A stretch of 64,000 nt of DNA from Talinum fruticosum (GCA_021018815.1 JAITYX010000120.1:620001-684000), one strand, 5' to 3'. Positions 33,353 to 46,353 are shown, numbered from the stretch's first letter. Notes: generated by a model not told the origin, from the letters alone. Made by a program: numbers and translations.

Positions 33353-34330
33353 GCCTTCAGCCTACTTATGACCAACGCCTCACATTCTTACAATTCATGA
33401 GCTTCACAACTTTCAAAGATTAAGGCATGCTCATAGAAGAAGAATTTTCTACCACGACCACAAAAGTCGTGGTTGGATATAGAGGAAATTATCAATCCAA
33501 GGACAAGAAAACCTATAATCAAGGCAATACTAGTAGGGTTACGGATGTCAATGCCCTTAAGAGTTACAATGACTACACTACTATAGATACTACGTATGCT
33601 GAAGCCCTGGATCGTCTATTGTCGAAAAGGATGATTGAGTTGTCTCTTATAAAAGTATAATTTAAAACTGTGAAATAATAAAAAAATGTGACCTAGAAAA
33701 TTTTTGTAAGTATCATCGTGTACGAGGAAACAACACAAAGCAATGTTGGACATTCAAGAACAAGTTGGAGAGCATGTTCCGCAATGGTCAACTCCCTCTC
33801 CCTAAGGCCGCTCAGGAACCTAACAACAACGCGAATCGGTTCAGCGATGCCTTAGTTTTCTTCTCTCGAACCCATTCTAAGTCAATGGGATCCATCTGCC
33901 TTCATTCAAGACATCAATGAGTTCCAACCACTTGTTAGCTTACCTCTCATATAACTATACATTCATGGACTCGTTGGTAAGTGATGAAGAGGATGTATAA
34001 GATGATAGTGATGATAACACATGGGGCACACCACCCTCGAAAAAGATGACTTTTGGGGAGAACTAAAGAGTTCGAAATCCCATTGCTTACGAGACTCGGG
34101 CGACATAATAAACCAATGGGTCAAAAACAGACTAAAGAAGCCCCAAAGGAAAAAGAAGTTACTATAGAGAAAGACCCAATCTCGAAACAGACTTCAAAAA
34201 CTTAAAGATGATATCACCATTTAGAAACTTATATCTATCGTCCAAAAGCATAAGCGGACCTTGATTGATGCACTTAGCAAAACTGGGGTCTCTCTTTAAA
34301 TTATGCCCGAGGAAGTAGTGCGATTGGTCA
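33353..34330 (+). pseudogene. gag: Tat-type gypsy gag, C-terminal part (copy I)
   Basis: Continues the gag interrupted at 21617. It reads YDQRLTFLQFMSFTTFKD, then the frame 33427-33660 with MLIEEEFSTTTTKVVVGYRG and DVNALKSYNDYTTIDTTYAE. Near 33710 a CX2HX3-4GHxTxxC knuckle-like stretch (YEETTQSNVGHSR in the visible frame) precedes FKNKLESMFRNGQLPLPKAA, typical of Tat gag-protease linkers. The acidic stretch around 33985 (SDEEDV-type codons) and Lys/Glu-rich 34100-34200 follow. Copy II is at 49598-50560. Confidence 0.65.
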
Positions 34331-35204
34331 ATAATAGGGATGGTGCCATCACATTTGACAAGTAAGACTTACATGAAGAAGGCATCGCACGTAACAATTC
34401 CCTTTACTAAACTGTAACTTGCATTAATGAGTTTATCTTTCTAACCTTAGTAGACAATGGATCTCGCTTTAAATGTCTATCCTTGGAGGACCGCCAAAGG
34501 TTAGTCATCGAGAGGCACAACTCTCTAATCAAATTGTTCATCTTCAAGCCTATGATAACTCGAAAACAATAGTTTTTGGAAAGGTTACTCTTCCGATCAA
34601 TGTCGGACTTGTGGAGAAAAATTAACTTCTAAGTCATAGACAATCAAACTACCTTCAACCTCCTTCTAGGATAACCTTGGTTACACAACCACCACGCAAT
34701 TCCCTCTACACCGCATCGGAAAATCAATATGATCAGGAAAAGGCAAGTAGTAACCATCAATGGAGACAACCTTCGTGCCACCATCACCTCTAAAGAGTAC
34801 TGTCGTCGAATGGAACACGACGCCGAAGTTGAGGAGCTCTATGTGTTAGACAAGGATGAAGCACCTTTCAACTTTAATCGTTATTTCAACCTTAGTGTCC
34901 ACTCGATGTTAAGGAAGAAGGGGTATTTTACTAGCTTAACTATAGGTAAGAGGGTATACCACCCATCTTTCCACCCTTGAACCCATCAATAACTATAAGT
35001 TTGGGCTAGGCTATCACCAAACTATGGCTTTGCTTGAACCTTACAACTAAAAGAGAAGGGCATCCTGGTACTGTTTTAGAGGTCATTAGTAACTTCCATG
35101 CACTAGAAAAGGAGGCACCCTACCTCCTAGAGAAGAGACAGATCCTCATAAGACTAGACCAATCTAGCTCGGAGTAACATTTTGTTGTTGTTATCTACAT
35201 ATTA
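34331..35204 (+). pseudogene. pol: Tat-type aspartic protease (copy I)
   Basis: The active site is VDNGSRFKCLSLEDRQRL at about 34450, the DNGS form used by Tat elements. It is followed by a PWLHNHHAIPSTPHRKINMI-type segment (about 34675) and the 34729-34980 frame QVVTINGDNLRATIT. The closing text LEVISNFHALEKEAPYLLEK (about 35070) is shared with copy II. Several frameshifts. Homology to copy II ends near 35204, where AT-rich repeats begin. Confidence 0.6.
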
Positions 35205-35326
35205 CATAATAGCAATATTTTCAAAAGTATGACATGGCGACACGAGAGTGAATTAAGGAGTTTTGTCCAATAAAAAATTAAATAATTTATCATTTAAAAA
35301 AATAAGTTTCCACTCATCTATAGACT

Positions 35327-35454
<128 letters not shown>

Positions 35455-35623
35455 ACCAATCTAGCTCAGAGTAACATTTTGTTGTTGTTATCTACATACT
35501 ATATAATAGCAATATTTTCAAAAGTATGACATGGCGACACGAGAGTGAATTAAGGAGTTTCGTCCAATAAAAAGTTAAATAATTTATCATTTAAAAAAAA
35601 AAGTTTCCACTCATCTATGGACT

Positions 35624-35624
35624 C

Positions 35625-35684
<60 letters not shown>
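35624..35684 (+). repeat. (TAA)n microsatellite, second block
   Basis: An uninterrupted TAA run at the end of the second 297-bp unit. Confidence 0.95.
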
Positions 35685-35685
<1 letters not shown>

Positions 35686-36304
35686 TTATGCAATATATAA
35701 TAGTAGTATTTTTAAATTGGTTAAATATTGTAATGAGTGTGATTGTAAGAGATTAGGGTAATCTTAACAATAAAAATTATTTTTCCATTAAATATGAGTC
35801 CTTGATATAAATAATTAAATAAATAAATATATAATATAGTTTATCCAAATAAAAAAATCCTTTTATAAGTGGACTATCCTCCTTTTTTTTCTTGTATCCG
35901 ATAATAAAGTCTCATTAGTATTTTTTTTCTCCTTCATATATTAAAATAAATCTATAAAAAATATAATAGTAATCTTTTTAAATAGACTAAATATTACAAC
36001 AAGAGTAATTGTAGGAGTTTGGTGTAGTCTCAACCATAAAAATTATTTGTTCATTAAAAATAAATCATTGATGTAAATAATTAAATAAATGATAAAATTC
36101 ATCGAAAGAAAAAAAAAAGGTTTCCTTTAAAAGTAGACTGTATCAAGGTAATATTGGATCCCCTTGCTTAAAAATAAATATAATATTATAAAATTATTTA
36201 ATCTAAATCTAAAAATTAAACAGTAAATAATTAGTCTTATTAATTTTAAAAAATATAAAACATAAAATAAAACCAAATTGAGCAGAAAATTAATAAATAA
36301 AAAT

Positions 36305-36732
36305 GAGATATTAACATTTAGCTCCTCGAGGTATTTGAAAATCATTTTTACACCCTCCAGGTATTGGTATAAATTTTTACCCACCCTAGGTTTAGAGATA
36401 AAAAAATATTTAAGATAAAAAAGCAGTAGGAGGCTAATTGGAAATGTAAAAGGACAAGTTTGTCCCTAATTTTTTAAATAAAATGACTATGCTACCCCCA
36501 TTAGTTATTGGCGCTTTAGTGCAAAGAGGGCAATTTTGGTACTTTACCTCATTTTCTTATGCCACATCAGCACACTTACCGTATTTGGATGTTTTCTATT
36601 ATTAAGAACAATGGTCAATGTATAACTCAAATATTAACTACTCCGGTCAGGATGGGTAAAAATATATATTAATACCTTAAGGGTGTAAATATGATTTCCA
36701 AATACCTCGAGGAAGGTAAATGTTAATATCTC
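36305..36732. mobile_element. MULE-type MITE with long terminal inverted repeats
   Basis: The left end GAGATATTAACATTTAGCTC and the right end, which reads GAGATATTAACATTTACCTT on the minus strand, are inverted repeats of about 83 bp that include CTCGAGGTATTTG. A 10-bp direct repeat AAATAAAAAT flanks the element (36295-36304 and 36733-36742). Length is 428 bp with no coding capacity. Long inverted repeats with a 9-10 bp target duplication fit a Mutator-derived MITE. Confidence 0.85.
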
Positions 36733-36742
36733 AAATAAAAAT

Positions 36743-38584
36743 TACAGAAAATTATATAATGAACTAAATTAAAATTCTGGACAGAATTAAAAACATAAAT
36801 ACTTTTTTTAATTTTTCAGAAAAATTAAACACAATTAAAACAGAAAAATAAAACATAATCTAAAATAGAAAGTTAAACAAATAATCAATTACACTACAAT
36901 ACATATGAAAATAAATAATTAAATTAATAGAATATTAAAACTACTTTTTGGACCAAAACATATGCTAAAAACCTAAAATTAAAATATAAAAATTGAATTT
37001 ATAAATTTATTAAATTAAAAACTTGCTTTAAACTAAATTAGAAAATAAATCAAAAAAATAATTAAATTAATCATAAAAACTAAGAAAATTAATACTAAGA
37101 TATTAATACTCTAACTAAAACCTATAATAATATAAAAAAATAAAATTAACCAAAGGAAACTAATTTTATCCAACTTCTAACAATTTGACCAAAAATAAAA
37201 ATAAATAAATAGAAAAATAATCTAAAAATTAAAATATATTAGGATTCAAAATAAAATTAATATAAAATTACTGAGATATCTATCCTATTATCAATCAATG
37301 TAATTCATTCCCACATCAATTATTAGTAAAAACCCGTGAAAAATTCAAAAAAATATATTGATGAAAAAAAGTATATTGAATGATTTTAAAAAGGGATGTA
37401 ATTAAGAGTAATTTTATTTAAGATAAATTATAGAATAATATTTTAGAAAACAAGTAAAGGATATTCTATTATTTTTAACGGTGTTAAGGTTAATCCACCA
37501 ATATTTTTAACCTAAAAAGTATAATCTATATTATTTCAAATTTTGGTTTTATTTGATTTACATTTGAGAATCACAAGTTATATTTTTTTGCCTTTGTGAA
37601 TTTAAATTTTGACTCGACTTAAATCTAATGAGATAACTATCAAAGTGAACAATATATATTTAATTATATATTTTTGGTGGATGAATAAGATATTTCATTA
37701 GATGAGATAATTTGTTCTTCCTTTCTACTAAAAAATAAAATATGTATTGCAAAGATGTAACAATAGCTTCTGTCATTGTTTGGTTTATTAATTTGCTAGG
37801 AAAATGTGGTTGAGGTGACTAAAGAACATGGTATCGGTTTCAAACTAATTTTTAATTAGTGGCTTTAAGTTTTGAAAGTGATTGAACTAGCGAGGGTCGG
37901 TCAATTGGAGGAGGTCCGATATGATTAAGGTATGAGTTTAACTACTTATTTAATATTTTTAATTTTTAATATGTAATTTTTTATCTAATTTGATTTGTTT
38001 GGATCATGAGTTTCTTTGTCTTTCCACTTACTTTTTAATTTTGTCTCTATTCTATCATTTTCGCTATACGACATGCATCCACGCTTTTACCATACTTATG
38101 TTAAGTGTGGAAATGGTATGAGTGGACAAATATTCCACACACTAAATAAGTCGGATGAGAGTCGTCTTTAACCACACATTTATACCCAAAGAAAACAACA
38201 TCACTCGCCATACTTATATCTATGGACATATTACCCCTTGAGTGAGTCTTTTTTTTTTTCCTATTACCAGCTTGCGCTTGAAGCAACTTCTACCACCGAT
38301 ATAGACACTTAGGATGTCACCAGTTAAGCTAAAAAATTCATTTTGAAATTAACTAGGGTTAATTAAAATATATTATTATTTATTTACTCTTTATGCCATG
38401 TTTTTCTCTCGAAAGGATGGGGGTTGGGTGACCGCGGTTGCCCTAACATAGATCTTCCTCTGGATTAAAAATACTTAGTTCATCTTCAAATTAGGGTTCT
38501 GTTCATTAAGGTGATTTTTTTCGGTTTTATTTTATTTTACTTTTCTTTAAACAACATTAAGAAAAAAAGATATAAAGCGGGCAC
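36743..38584. other. AT-rich sequence without a gene
   Basis: Strongly A/T-rich, with many AAATTAAAA-type runs. No homology to the retroelement domains here and no reading frame with a recognisable motif. The minus ORF 38101-38286 is not supported. Confidence 0.5.
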
Positions 38585-39170
38585 TAGACACGGCAAAGCC
38601 GACCCGAACCGAAGGGGTCAACCCGAACGACCCGAAACCCAAACCGATCCGACATCCGAAATAGTTGAACCGATTTTGACCCAAAACCGAAATGATATGA
38701 CCCGAACCGACCCGAACCGAACCGACCCGAAATCTAATGAACCCGATTCCGACCCGAACCGAAATGACCTAAACCGAAACCGAACCGACCCGAACCGAAT
38801 CATACCCAAATCGATTTAACCCGAATAAAAGTGACCCAACCCACATTTTTTTTCGGTTTCTCGGGATGGACTTTTGTGCCTATAGTGGTACATTTTTTTG
38901 GTGGGTACAATTTTGAATCGATTTTGACCCAAAAAGTGACCCAATTACGACCCAAAGTTGATCCGATCCGAAATTAACCCGAACTTGAGCTGAAGAGATT
39001 CACCCGAAGTTGAACCGAACCGAAGTTGACCCGAATCGAAACCGAACGAGATCGACCGAAGTTGACCCGAACTCGAAACCGAACCGAACCCGAACAAGAT
39101 CGGCCCGAAGTTAACCCGAACCAAACTAACCCGAACCAAACCCGAACCGGATGACCCGATTGCCAGGTAT
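38585..39170. repeat. Degenerate CCGAAC/ACCCGA array
   Basis: Two blocks (38600-38840 and 38930-39160) of irregular repeats of GACCCGAACCGA and shorter forms, separated by a T-rich spacer. The plus strand is almost free of CAG and TTG words. A 9-bp direct repeat AGCGGGCAC flanks it (38576-38584 and 39171-39179). Repetitive ORFs on both strands arise from the repeat. Confidence 0.8.
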
Positions 39171-39179
39171 AGCGGGCAC

Positions 39180-39860
39180 ATGTGAAATTTACTGATTAAG
39201 CGAGAAAATAAGAGAGAAAACGAGATTAGAGTTTAAGATTTGAGGTTTATTTCTTATTTTGATTTTTTCAATATATTGGGCATTATGCTATAAAAGAGCG
39301 AGAAATCGAAAATTTGCATAAAAATATTTCCTCTATGTGTTTAATTTTTATAAAAATTCTTTTCAATTATTTATTTAAAAAATTTCTTTTTGATTGTATA
39401 TTTAGTGTTTGACTTATATGATTATCATAAATTGTCCAATCCGAAAAAAATTCTTTTTATGTATTTCAATTATCTCAAAATAAGCTGTCACGCTCATTAT
39501 CGGCCACGCTTATTATCCATGATAAGTAATCATTTTTTCAAGAGATGTAAATTACCACTCTTAATATACATGGATATACCTTAATAGGTTACTACCACTC
39601 TTACAAGAGTGGTTATATTTTTTCACATTATTATGTGTGAAAATGATTTCGAGCAACTCATTTTTGCTTTTTTTTGCCACACTCAATCATGTGTAATTAG
39701 ATAAGGGTGGAAGCATACCATATTTTTTTATAGTGATTGTAGCATTTTCAATTATTAATCTCATTTATAAATGTAATTATGAAATATTTACTTTTTTAGT
39801 TCATAATTTATTAAGGAGTATTACATTACTCCGTGCATAATACTGGTCCAAACGAGTTTT
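39180..39860. other. AT-rich sequence with a small hairpin, no gene
   Basis: Contains the 20-bp palindrome ACCACTCTTACAAGAGTGGT (39594-39613). No coding evidence. Confidence 0.5.
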
Positions 39861-41540
39861 AACAAGAGCAAATCTAGAGGGGAATTCACTTTCGACACTA
39901 TCCCAAGCCATGTTGCACCCGTAGTTTAATCCGTCCAAGTTCATCACCGACGTCGACATCAAAGGGTCCAAGCATATTACTTGGATTGATGCTAAGGGAG
40001 GCCAATAATGTGTTTGTCATTCTAGGAGAGCATTCAATTTCTCAATCTAGGACTAGGGCTGTTATTTCTATTTCCATTTCTATTAATTCATCTTTTAAAT
40101 TTGCAATTTCTATTTTTGAGGTTGATGTACTTATTCCTTCATTCAATAAGATGATTCTTTCCGCTTACTCTTTTCCTCCTCCTATTCTTAATTGCTTTGC
40201 CTCTAACGATGAACAAGAAATCCCTAAAGAATTAATAAAAGCTATAGAAAATCTTTAAAATCACTCACCAATGGAAAATCTTGGGAATCGTCGACCAACA
40301 ATAGAGGAAATAATAATAATTAACTTAGGATTAGCAAATCAACCGCAAGAGGTGAAAATTGGGAAAAATAGTGAATGCTTGAAGAGCAGAAGTAATTCAC
40401 TTCGCTCCTTACCGAATTTATAGATTTCTTTGCACGGTCCTACAAAGATATGTCGGGGATAGATCCAAATATAGCGGATTATAGAATTTCACTCTACAAA
40501 GATGCCAAATCCGTTTAAGTAGAAGATTAGAAGAATGAAACTTGAATGCGTGAAAATTAAGGAAGAGGTCCATAAGCAATTAGAATCCGGCTTCATCAAA
40601 GTCATCCACTACCCTCGGTGGGTAGCAAACATATTGCTAGTTTCAAGGAAAGATGGTAGTGTTCTAATGTGCGTCAATTTTAGGGATTTAAATAACGCAA
40701 GTCGTAAAGATGGCTTCCCGTTGCCTCATATCAACATTCTAGTAGATAACACGAGTAAGACATGCATTTCTCTCGTTCATGGACGGCTATGCTATGTACA
40801 ATCAGATGAATATGGCTAAAGAAGATATGGAAAGAACGACCTTCATCATTCAATAGGGGACATACTATTACGTAGTAATTCCTTTTGGGCTCAAGAATGT
40901 TAGAGTTACGTGTCAAAGGACAACCAAAACATTACTACATGACCTGATACATAAAGAAGGTGAAGTTTATGTAGATGACATGAACATTAAGTCCAAGGAT
41001 AGGGCAGGGCACCTACCTAGCCTTATAAAATTGTTGGAATGACCATAAAAGTATAACATGCGCCTTAACCCACAAAACTGTTCCTTCGAGGGTAACTTGA
41101 GGCAAACTACTAGGCTATGTAGTTAGTCTTAGAGGAAGTGCACTTGATCCATCCAAGATCAAAGCCATCAAAGAAATTGTACAATCGAAGACAAAGAAGG
41201 AGATACGAAGTTTTTAGGAAGTTTACGAGTACATTAGTCATATCAAATCAAAACCGACTGTCTCGTAAACCTATCTTCAAAAGCTTAAAAAAGAGTTGAG
41301 CCAATTTGGGATGAAGAGTTCCAAAAAGCATTCGAGAAGGTCAAGGATTATTTTTCCGAGTCCACTACTGCTAGTTCCGCCCCAACAAGGGAAGTCTTTA
41401 CTCCTATACGTCGCTACGATATAAAATACAATGGAACCATGTTAGCTCAACTCGATGGAAAGGAAGAGTATGCAGTGTATTATCTAGATAAGAAATTCTT
41501 AGATTATGAGACTCGATATACAATTCTAGAGGTAAACTTC
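39861..41540 (+). pseudogene. pol: Tat-type reverse transcriptase and RNase H (copy I)
   Basis: The pre-RT part includes ASNDEQEIPKELIKAIENL (about 40203). RT starts with LKIKEEVxKQLESGFI-type text at about 40550 (VKIKEEVHKQLESGFIKV), then WVANILLVSRKDGSVLMCVN with FRDLNNASRKDGFPLPHINI (40618-40740). The catalytic EVYVDDMN has YVDD at 40968-40979, followed by KYNMRLNPQNC (about 41055). RNase H: MLAQLDGKEEYAVYYLDKKF (about 41445) with LDYETRYT. The lineage is inferred from the Tat signature FRDLNxASPKDxFPLPHIDxL. The reading frame shifts several times. Confidence 0.75.
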
Positions 41541-42090
41541 AACTTTGAATCCAACGATCTGTTTCCACCCCGCATTTCAGTCACAACTAGTTGGTTGGAC
41601 ACCTTTTGAGCCAAGGACCAAAGCACAACGTTCATATTTGCAATGGCTCCTTTTCTAAGAGACTTGGACTATCCGTTACAATGGTTAATGAACCATCCCA
41701 GTCCAGATTCGATCGCAACGGCTACTCGCCTTGCTGAATATAAATAGAAGCCATCCTACAAGACTCGAAGATTGACAGACAAACTTATTGCTGAATACTT
41801 ATTTAGATATTACTCTCTCAATAATTAGCTTTCAACTATGTACTTAAGTTCTTACTTTCTGAGTTGAAAAGGATAAGTCTTGTAATCACTATTACCCACT
41901 TCAATTCTATGTAAAGTCCCTTAACCGAGTAGTAAGGGTTAACTCAGCTTCGGTTGTCTTTAAGCGTAAAGGTTATCTCATTTAGGAAGTACTAAAATAG
42001 ATAAGGGAATTTTTGTGTCTAAGAAAACTAGTATTGAATTGTCTAAGGGATCAATTCTGTAAGAGTTAGTCCTTGTATTTTGGGGATTCT
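41541..42090 (+). repeat. Copia LTR fragment fused to Tat RNase H (copy I)
   Basis: Plus-oriented central LTR sequence: GTTTCCACC, the TATA box ATATAAATAGAAGCC (about 41740), the GTAAGGGTTAACTCAGC block (41932) and TCTAAGGGATCAATTCTG. Both ends are internal breaks, and the same breaks occur at 52986 and 53527. Confidence 0.75.
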
Positions 42091-42809
42091 CAAGTTCTTA
42101 GAAGAGTCTTCAACCTCTAGACATGTGGATGAATGAGACCATACTCATCCTTTCTTAACTTAATAATTCTAGAATAAGTTTTGAAATTACTTTTGTACGA
42201 ATTGTCCGCCTCTTCAACGATTGTAACCAAGTCCTTCTTTTCGAAAGGAGACACATTGGGAACCAAGTAAGAAATCAAGGTTTTTCTTACCTTGAGTGAG
42301 ATTTAAAACCAACTCCTAAGACTCATTGAGCTTTTGTTTCAACTACTCATTTTTTGTTCTGGGGCACTCAAACTCACTCTTATTATCTTGACTATTAGTC
42401 TCAAGCACCTTCGAGGTTCTACCTTAGTTTTTCTCAATCATTTATCAAAGAGTTGTTTGCAACATTTAAAGACTTTAATTTCTCTTTAAATTAAGAAGAT
42501 TCAGAATTGGACTTCTCCTCCAAAGTAAAAATATATCTAGCAAGATCTTGCTTTGAGAATTTGAGAATGTAATTCATTACCTCCGGAGGTTCTGTCTCCT
42601 CAATATTTGATGCTTCACTTTCTAAGTCGGATCTAGTTTCAAAGTCCGATGGAGCCATTACACACTTTGATTCACCATTAGTGTCATCATCTTCTTCTAA
42701 CTCATTATCACTCCAGGTGGCTACCATATCCTTTTTATTCTTTTGTATTTCTTCTTCTTTGGACTATCTTTAACTATGTGTTCTTTGCTGCCACACTCAA
42801 AATATCAAG
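42091..42809 (-). pseudogene. gag: Inverted copia protease/gag fragment (copy I)
   Basis: On the minus strand this is the 3' part of copia gag running backwards. The frame 42727-42491 contains MVATWSDNELEEDDDTN and ILKFSKQDLARYIFTLEEKS, equivalent to 2160-2400 of copia A and 23090-23290 of copia B. It lacks about 300 bp that are present in copy II (53566-53868). It ends at AATATCAAG (42809), within the zinc knuckle region, where plus-strand copia C pol begins. Confidence 0.75.
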
Positions 42810-44240
42810 AGTACAATCTCCTTAACATTTATCGGTTATGTGACAAAGCACAAGAGGTAAGGTTCACTCGAGACCAATTGCTATATTTTTTATGCAGCCA
42901 CTAAAGAGACAAGGCTCTTAGGTATGAGGTTAAGTAACACTTATACTATCCCTCTTTCATATTCTAGTAAGAATTTATGATGCTTGAAAGCATCCGTGAA
43001 TGATGATTCATGGACATGGCATCGTAGACAAAATTATATTAGCATGCATACCATCAAGAAACTTGCATCTCATAGATTGGTTAGGGGTTTAACTAATCTG
43101 TGCATTTAAGAAAGATAAAATCTGTGATTCATGCACAAAAGGAAAGCAAGTCCGATCATCTTTCAAACCACTCAAAATTATGTCTACATCCAAAATGCTT
43201 AAGCTTGTCCATATAGATTTGTGGGGTGAAATTCCTTGTAAAAGCTTTGGAGCTAAATCATATGGGCTGCTTATTGTTGATTACTATTAACGATTTACCT
43301 CGGTGTGCTTTCTAAGGAACAAAAATTAAGCCTTCAAAGAGTTCACTAAGATCCGCATGAAAATTCAAGTGCAGTCTCAAACTCGGATCGGAATGATTCA
43401 AACAAACTATGGAAAGGAGATCGATTACTCAAAATTTGTAAATTTACGTAACAAGAATGACATCTCCAACAACTTCTCCGTACGAAGAACTTCTTAACAG
43501 AATGGAGTAGTGGAGACAAAGAATAGAACTCTTGAAGAAATAGGAAGGACTATGATCATTGAAAATGATTTACCTTACTATTTTTAGGTTGAGGCGATTA
43601 CCACAACAAATTATACACTCAACGGATGCCTCATCGGACCCATCCCGAAGAAGACACCCTATGAGCTTTACAAGTGGAATGAAACCCAATATCTCCTACT
43701 TCACACCATTTAGATGTATATTCTTTATGCATAACAATGGTAAGGAACATCTTACTAAATTTGATGCTAGATCGGATGAAAGTGTATTTCATGGTTACTC
43801 ATCTCATAGTAAAGCTTATCGTATGTTTAACAAAAGGACTAACAAAGTGGAAGAAACTATCCGCATTGTCTTTGATCAGATTGACCTTGGCAGGATAAGT
43901 GAATCCACCTTCTCATATCTCGAGCTTAGGAGAGATAAAGATGACACTGCTTGAAGCCGAGCTAAGAAAGAGTCAAAATAGAAGAACCGAGGTAAGTTAG
44001 AATGAGCCAACTCGAATATCGTGACTCAAAATAAACAAGTTCAAGAGCCAGCTCAGAATATCGAAGAGCAACAAATTGCAGATCAGCATGTTTAACTAAC
44101 AAACTTGGTACACCGGAGGATAGGTAGAGCTTTCAAATATACATCTAACCACCCACCTGAGAATATTCTTTCCGATATAAACAACAGGGTAAGAACTTGT
44201 TCTTCTTTACAAACTCTGTGTGCATTTTCTACATTCATAT
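42810..44240 (+). pseudogene. pol: Copia C integrase
   Basis: Shows SMHTIKKLASHRLVRG (43042), SVILSSFK-type linker, GAKSYGLLIVDYY (about 43250), TRIGMIQTNYGKEIDYSKF (about 43382, second catalytic Asp replaced by Asn), NGVVETKNRTLEEIGRTMII (about 43500) and the frame 43559-43954 with KEHLTKFDARSDESVFHGYS and NKVEETIRIVFDQIDLGRIS. It lacks the extra 110 bp of copia B. Stops at several points make it inactive. Confidence 0.75.
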
Positions 44241-45771
44241 CATTAACGAGTACCTAAAAATGCACTAGAACCCTTAACTGAACTTGAATGGGTAGAAGCC
44301 ATTCAAGAAGAGCTAAATCAATTTGAAAGAAAACCAAGTCTTGACTTTGACCGAACAACCTTCTAACCACCCGAGTGATAGGAACCAAATGGGTTTTCAA
44401 GAACAAACTGGATGAGGAAGGGTTGTTTGTCACAAATAAGGCTATATTAAATGCTAATGGGTATACCAAGAAGAGGGAATTGATTGTGGGGAAACCTTTG
44501 CACCTGTTGCTAGGATTTAGGCATTCAGAATTCTTTTAGAATTTGCATCTAGCATGAACATTAAGCTTTATCAAATAGATGTTAAGTGTGCATTTCTCAA
44601 TGGTTATATTCATGAAGAAGTTTATGTTGTGCAACCCCCTTGATTTGAAAAGTTAGAATTGCCAAATCATCTTTTCAAACTACAAAAGGCTTTTTATGGT
44701 CTTAAACGACCTCCCAGAGGTTGGTATGAAATACTAAGCAATTTCTTGGTTAAAAATGATTTCAAAAGAGGTCACATTGACAAAACACTTTTCACAAAAA
44801 CTAAGGAAATGGTTTTCTTATCTTTCAGATATATGTTGATGATATTATCTTTGGAGATACCGATGAAACTCAATGTCAACAATTTCTCGAGTTAATGAGA
44901 TTGGAGTTCCAAATGAGTATGATGGGGAACTCAATTTCTCTCTAGGTCTGCAAATCAAACAAGACAAGGATGGCATCTATGTCAATCAATCTAAGTACAC
45001 CAAGGATTTATTGAAGAAATACAAGCTACAAGATGTGAAGCATGCAGCAACACCTATGAGTTGCAGTTTGAAACTGGACTCAAACGAGAAAGATAAAGAT
45101 GTATATCGGAAGATCTATAGAGGTATGATTAGATCTCTACTCTATCTCAGATCTAGTAGGCTAGATATCATATTTAGTGTCTTCTTTTGTGTAAGATTTC
45201 AACCTAATCCTAAGGAATCACATCTCACCGAGGTGAAGAGAATCTTTAGATATCTTACAGGGACTCAAAATCATGGTCTATGGTTTTCAAATAACTCGAA
45301 CCGACTCTCACTGGATACTCGGATGCTGACTATAGTGGATACAAGGTTAATAGAAAGAGCACATCAAGTGCATGTCGGTTTCTAGGTCAATCGCTTATCT
45401 CCTAGCACTCAAAGAAAGAGAACTCGGTTGTTCTATTAATCGCTAAGGCTGAGTACATTGCAGCTGGAGCTTCCAGTTCTCGGATTCTCTAGATCAAGCA
45501 ACACTTGAAGGATCTTGGCTTATCATTCACATCTGTCTCAATTAAGTATGACAATCAAAGTGCAATCAGTATCACCAAGAATGCAGTTTAGCACTGAAAG
45601 ATAAAACATATTGATCTCGGGTATCATTTTCTAAGAGACAATTCTGAAAAAGGTGATATTAAACTTGAGTTTATTCCTCCGAAATTTCGGTTAGCTTATA
45701 TTTTCACTAAGCCTCCGAGTAAAGATCAGTTTTGTTTTATTAGGAATAAACTTGGCATAATTAATGCATGA
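44241..45771 (+). pseudogene. pol: Copia C reverse transcriptase and RNase H
   Basis: Reads EWVEAIQEELNQFERKPSLD-like text (44290), MPNHLFKLQKAFYGLKRPPR (frame 44659-44895), YVDD at 44832-44843 and a good frame at 44873-45385 with ELNFSLGLQIKQDKDGIYVN, QDVKHAATPM and RSSRLDIIFSVFFCVRFQPN. RNase H continues with HLTEVKRIFRYLTGTQNHGL and DNQSAISITKN (about 45552), and stops with the INA end at 45771. It is better preserved than copia B but still shifted, for example at 45300. Confidence 0.8.
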
Positions 45772-46353
45772 TCATGTGATTTATTGCATGATTTATTATC
45801 GCATAATTGAGTGCTATATGGCTTGAGTACATAACAAATGGATAAGTTGACTTAGAATGAGAATGAGCTATGAGTTATAAATTTTCCGAGTGTTCCGAGT
45901 CATTGGGACACCTTATTGAGTCACACTCGGATTATGAGCAAAATGGACATCAATATTCCGAGGTCATCTCTAGATAAATCAAGAATCTCATAAATGCTTT
46001 TGAAAACTCTTTCTGCTCTTTTTCTCTCTATGTGTCACACGAACAGTCAATAGAAACTAGCCGTTGGAAGAAAGTTGTTGGAGAAAGTAGTCGATTCTCT
46101 AGCTGATAGAATCAATGGTCCGATAACCATTGCTTGGTAGCTGAGTCAAAAAGTTGGTTGGAGGCCTTTTCTTCCTATAAATAGCACCGCCGACTTCCTT
46201 TTCTCCACTTTACCTACCTTTTGCTTGTTCTTTCGCACTCTTTGCTTTTAAAATTCTCTAGCTAACTCGTGCTCACCGCTCTCTCCGATTCTCAATGTTC
46301 TCTATTCTCTACTCTTTCTCTTGTTTCACTCTCTCAATGTCTACTCTCTAACC
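45772..46353 (+). promoter_or_regulatory. Spacer with putative ORF3 promoter, copia C
   Basis: Contains the shared block GGACATCAATATTCCGAGGT (45943) and CATCTCTAGATAAATC, a CT-rich run (46008-46030), TATAAATAGCACC from 46176 and a leader rich in CTCT motifs up to the ATG at 46354, 178 bp from TATA to ATG. The site homologous to the CACTA insertion is empty here (about 46206). Confidence 0.55.

Noticed and set aside
38511..39181. Repetitive Phe/Gly/Ser and Asp/Pro/Asn ORFs
   Set aside because: They arise from the CCGAAC-type array and carry no other coding evidence.
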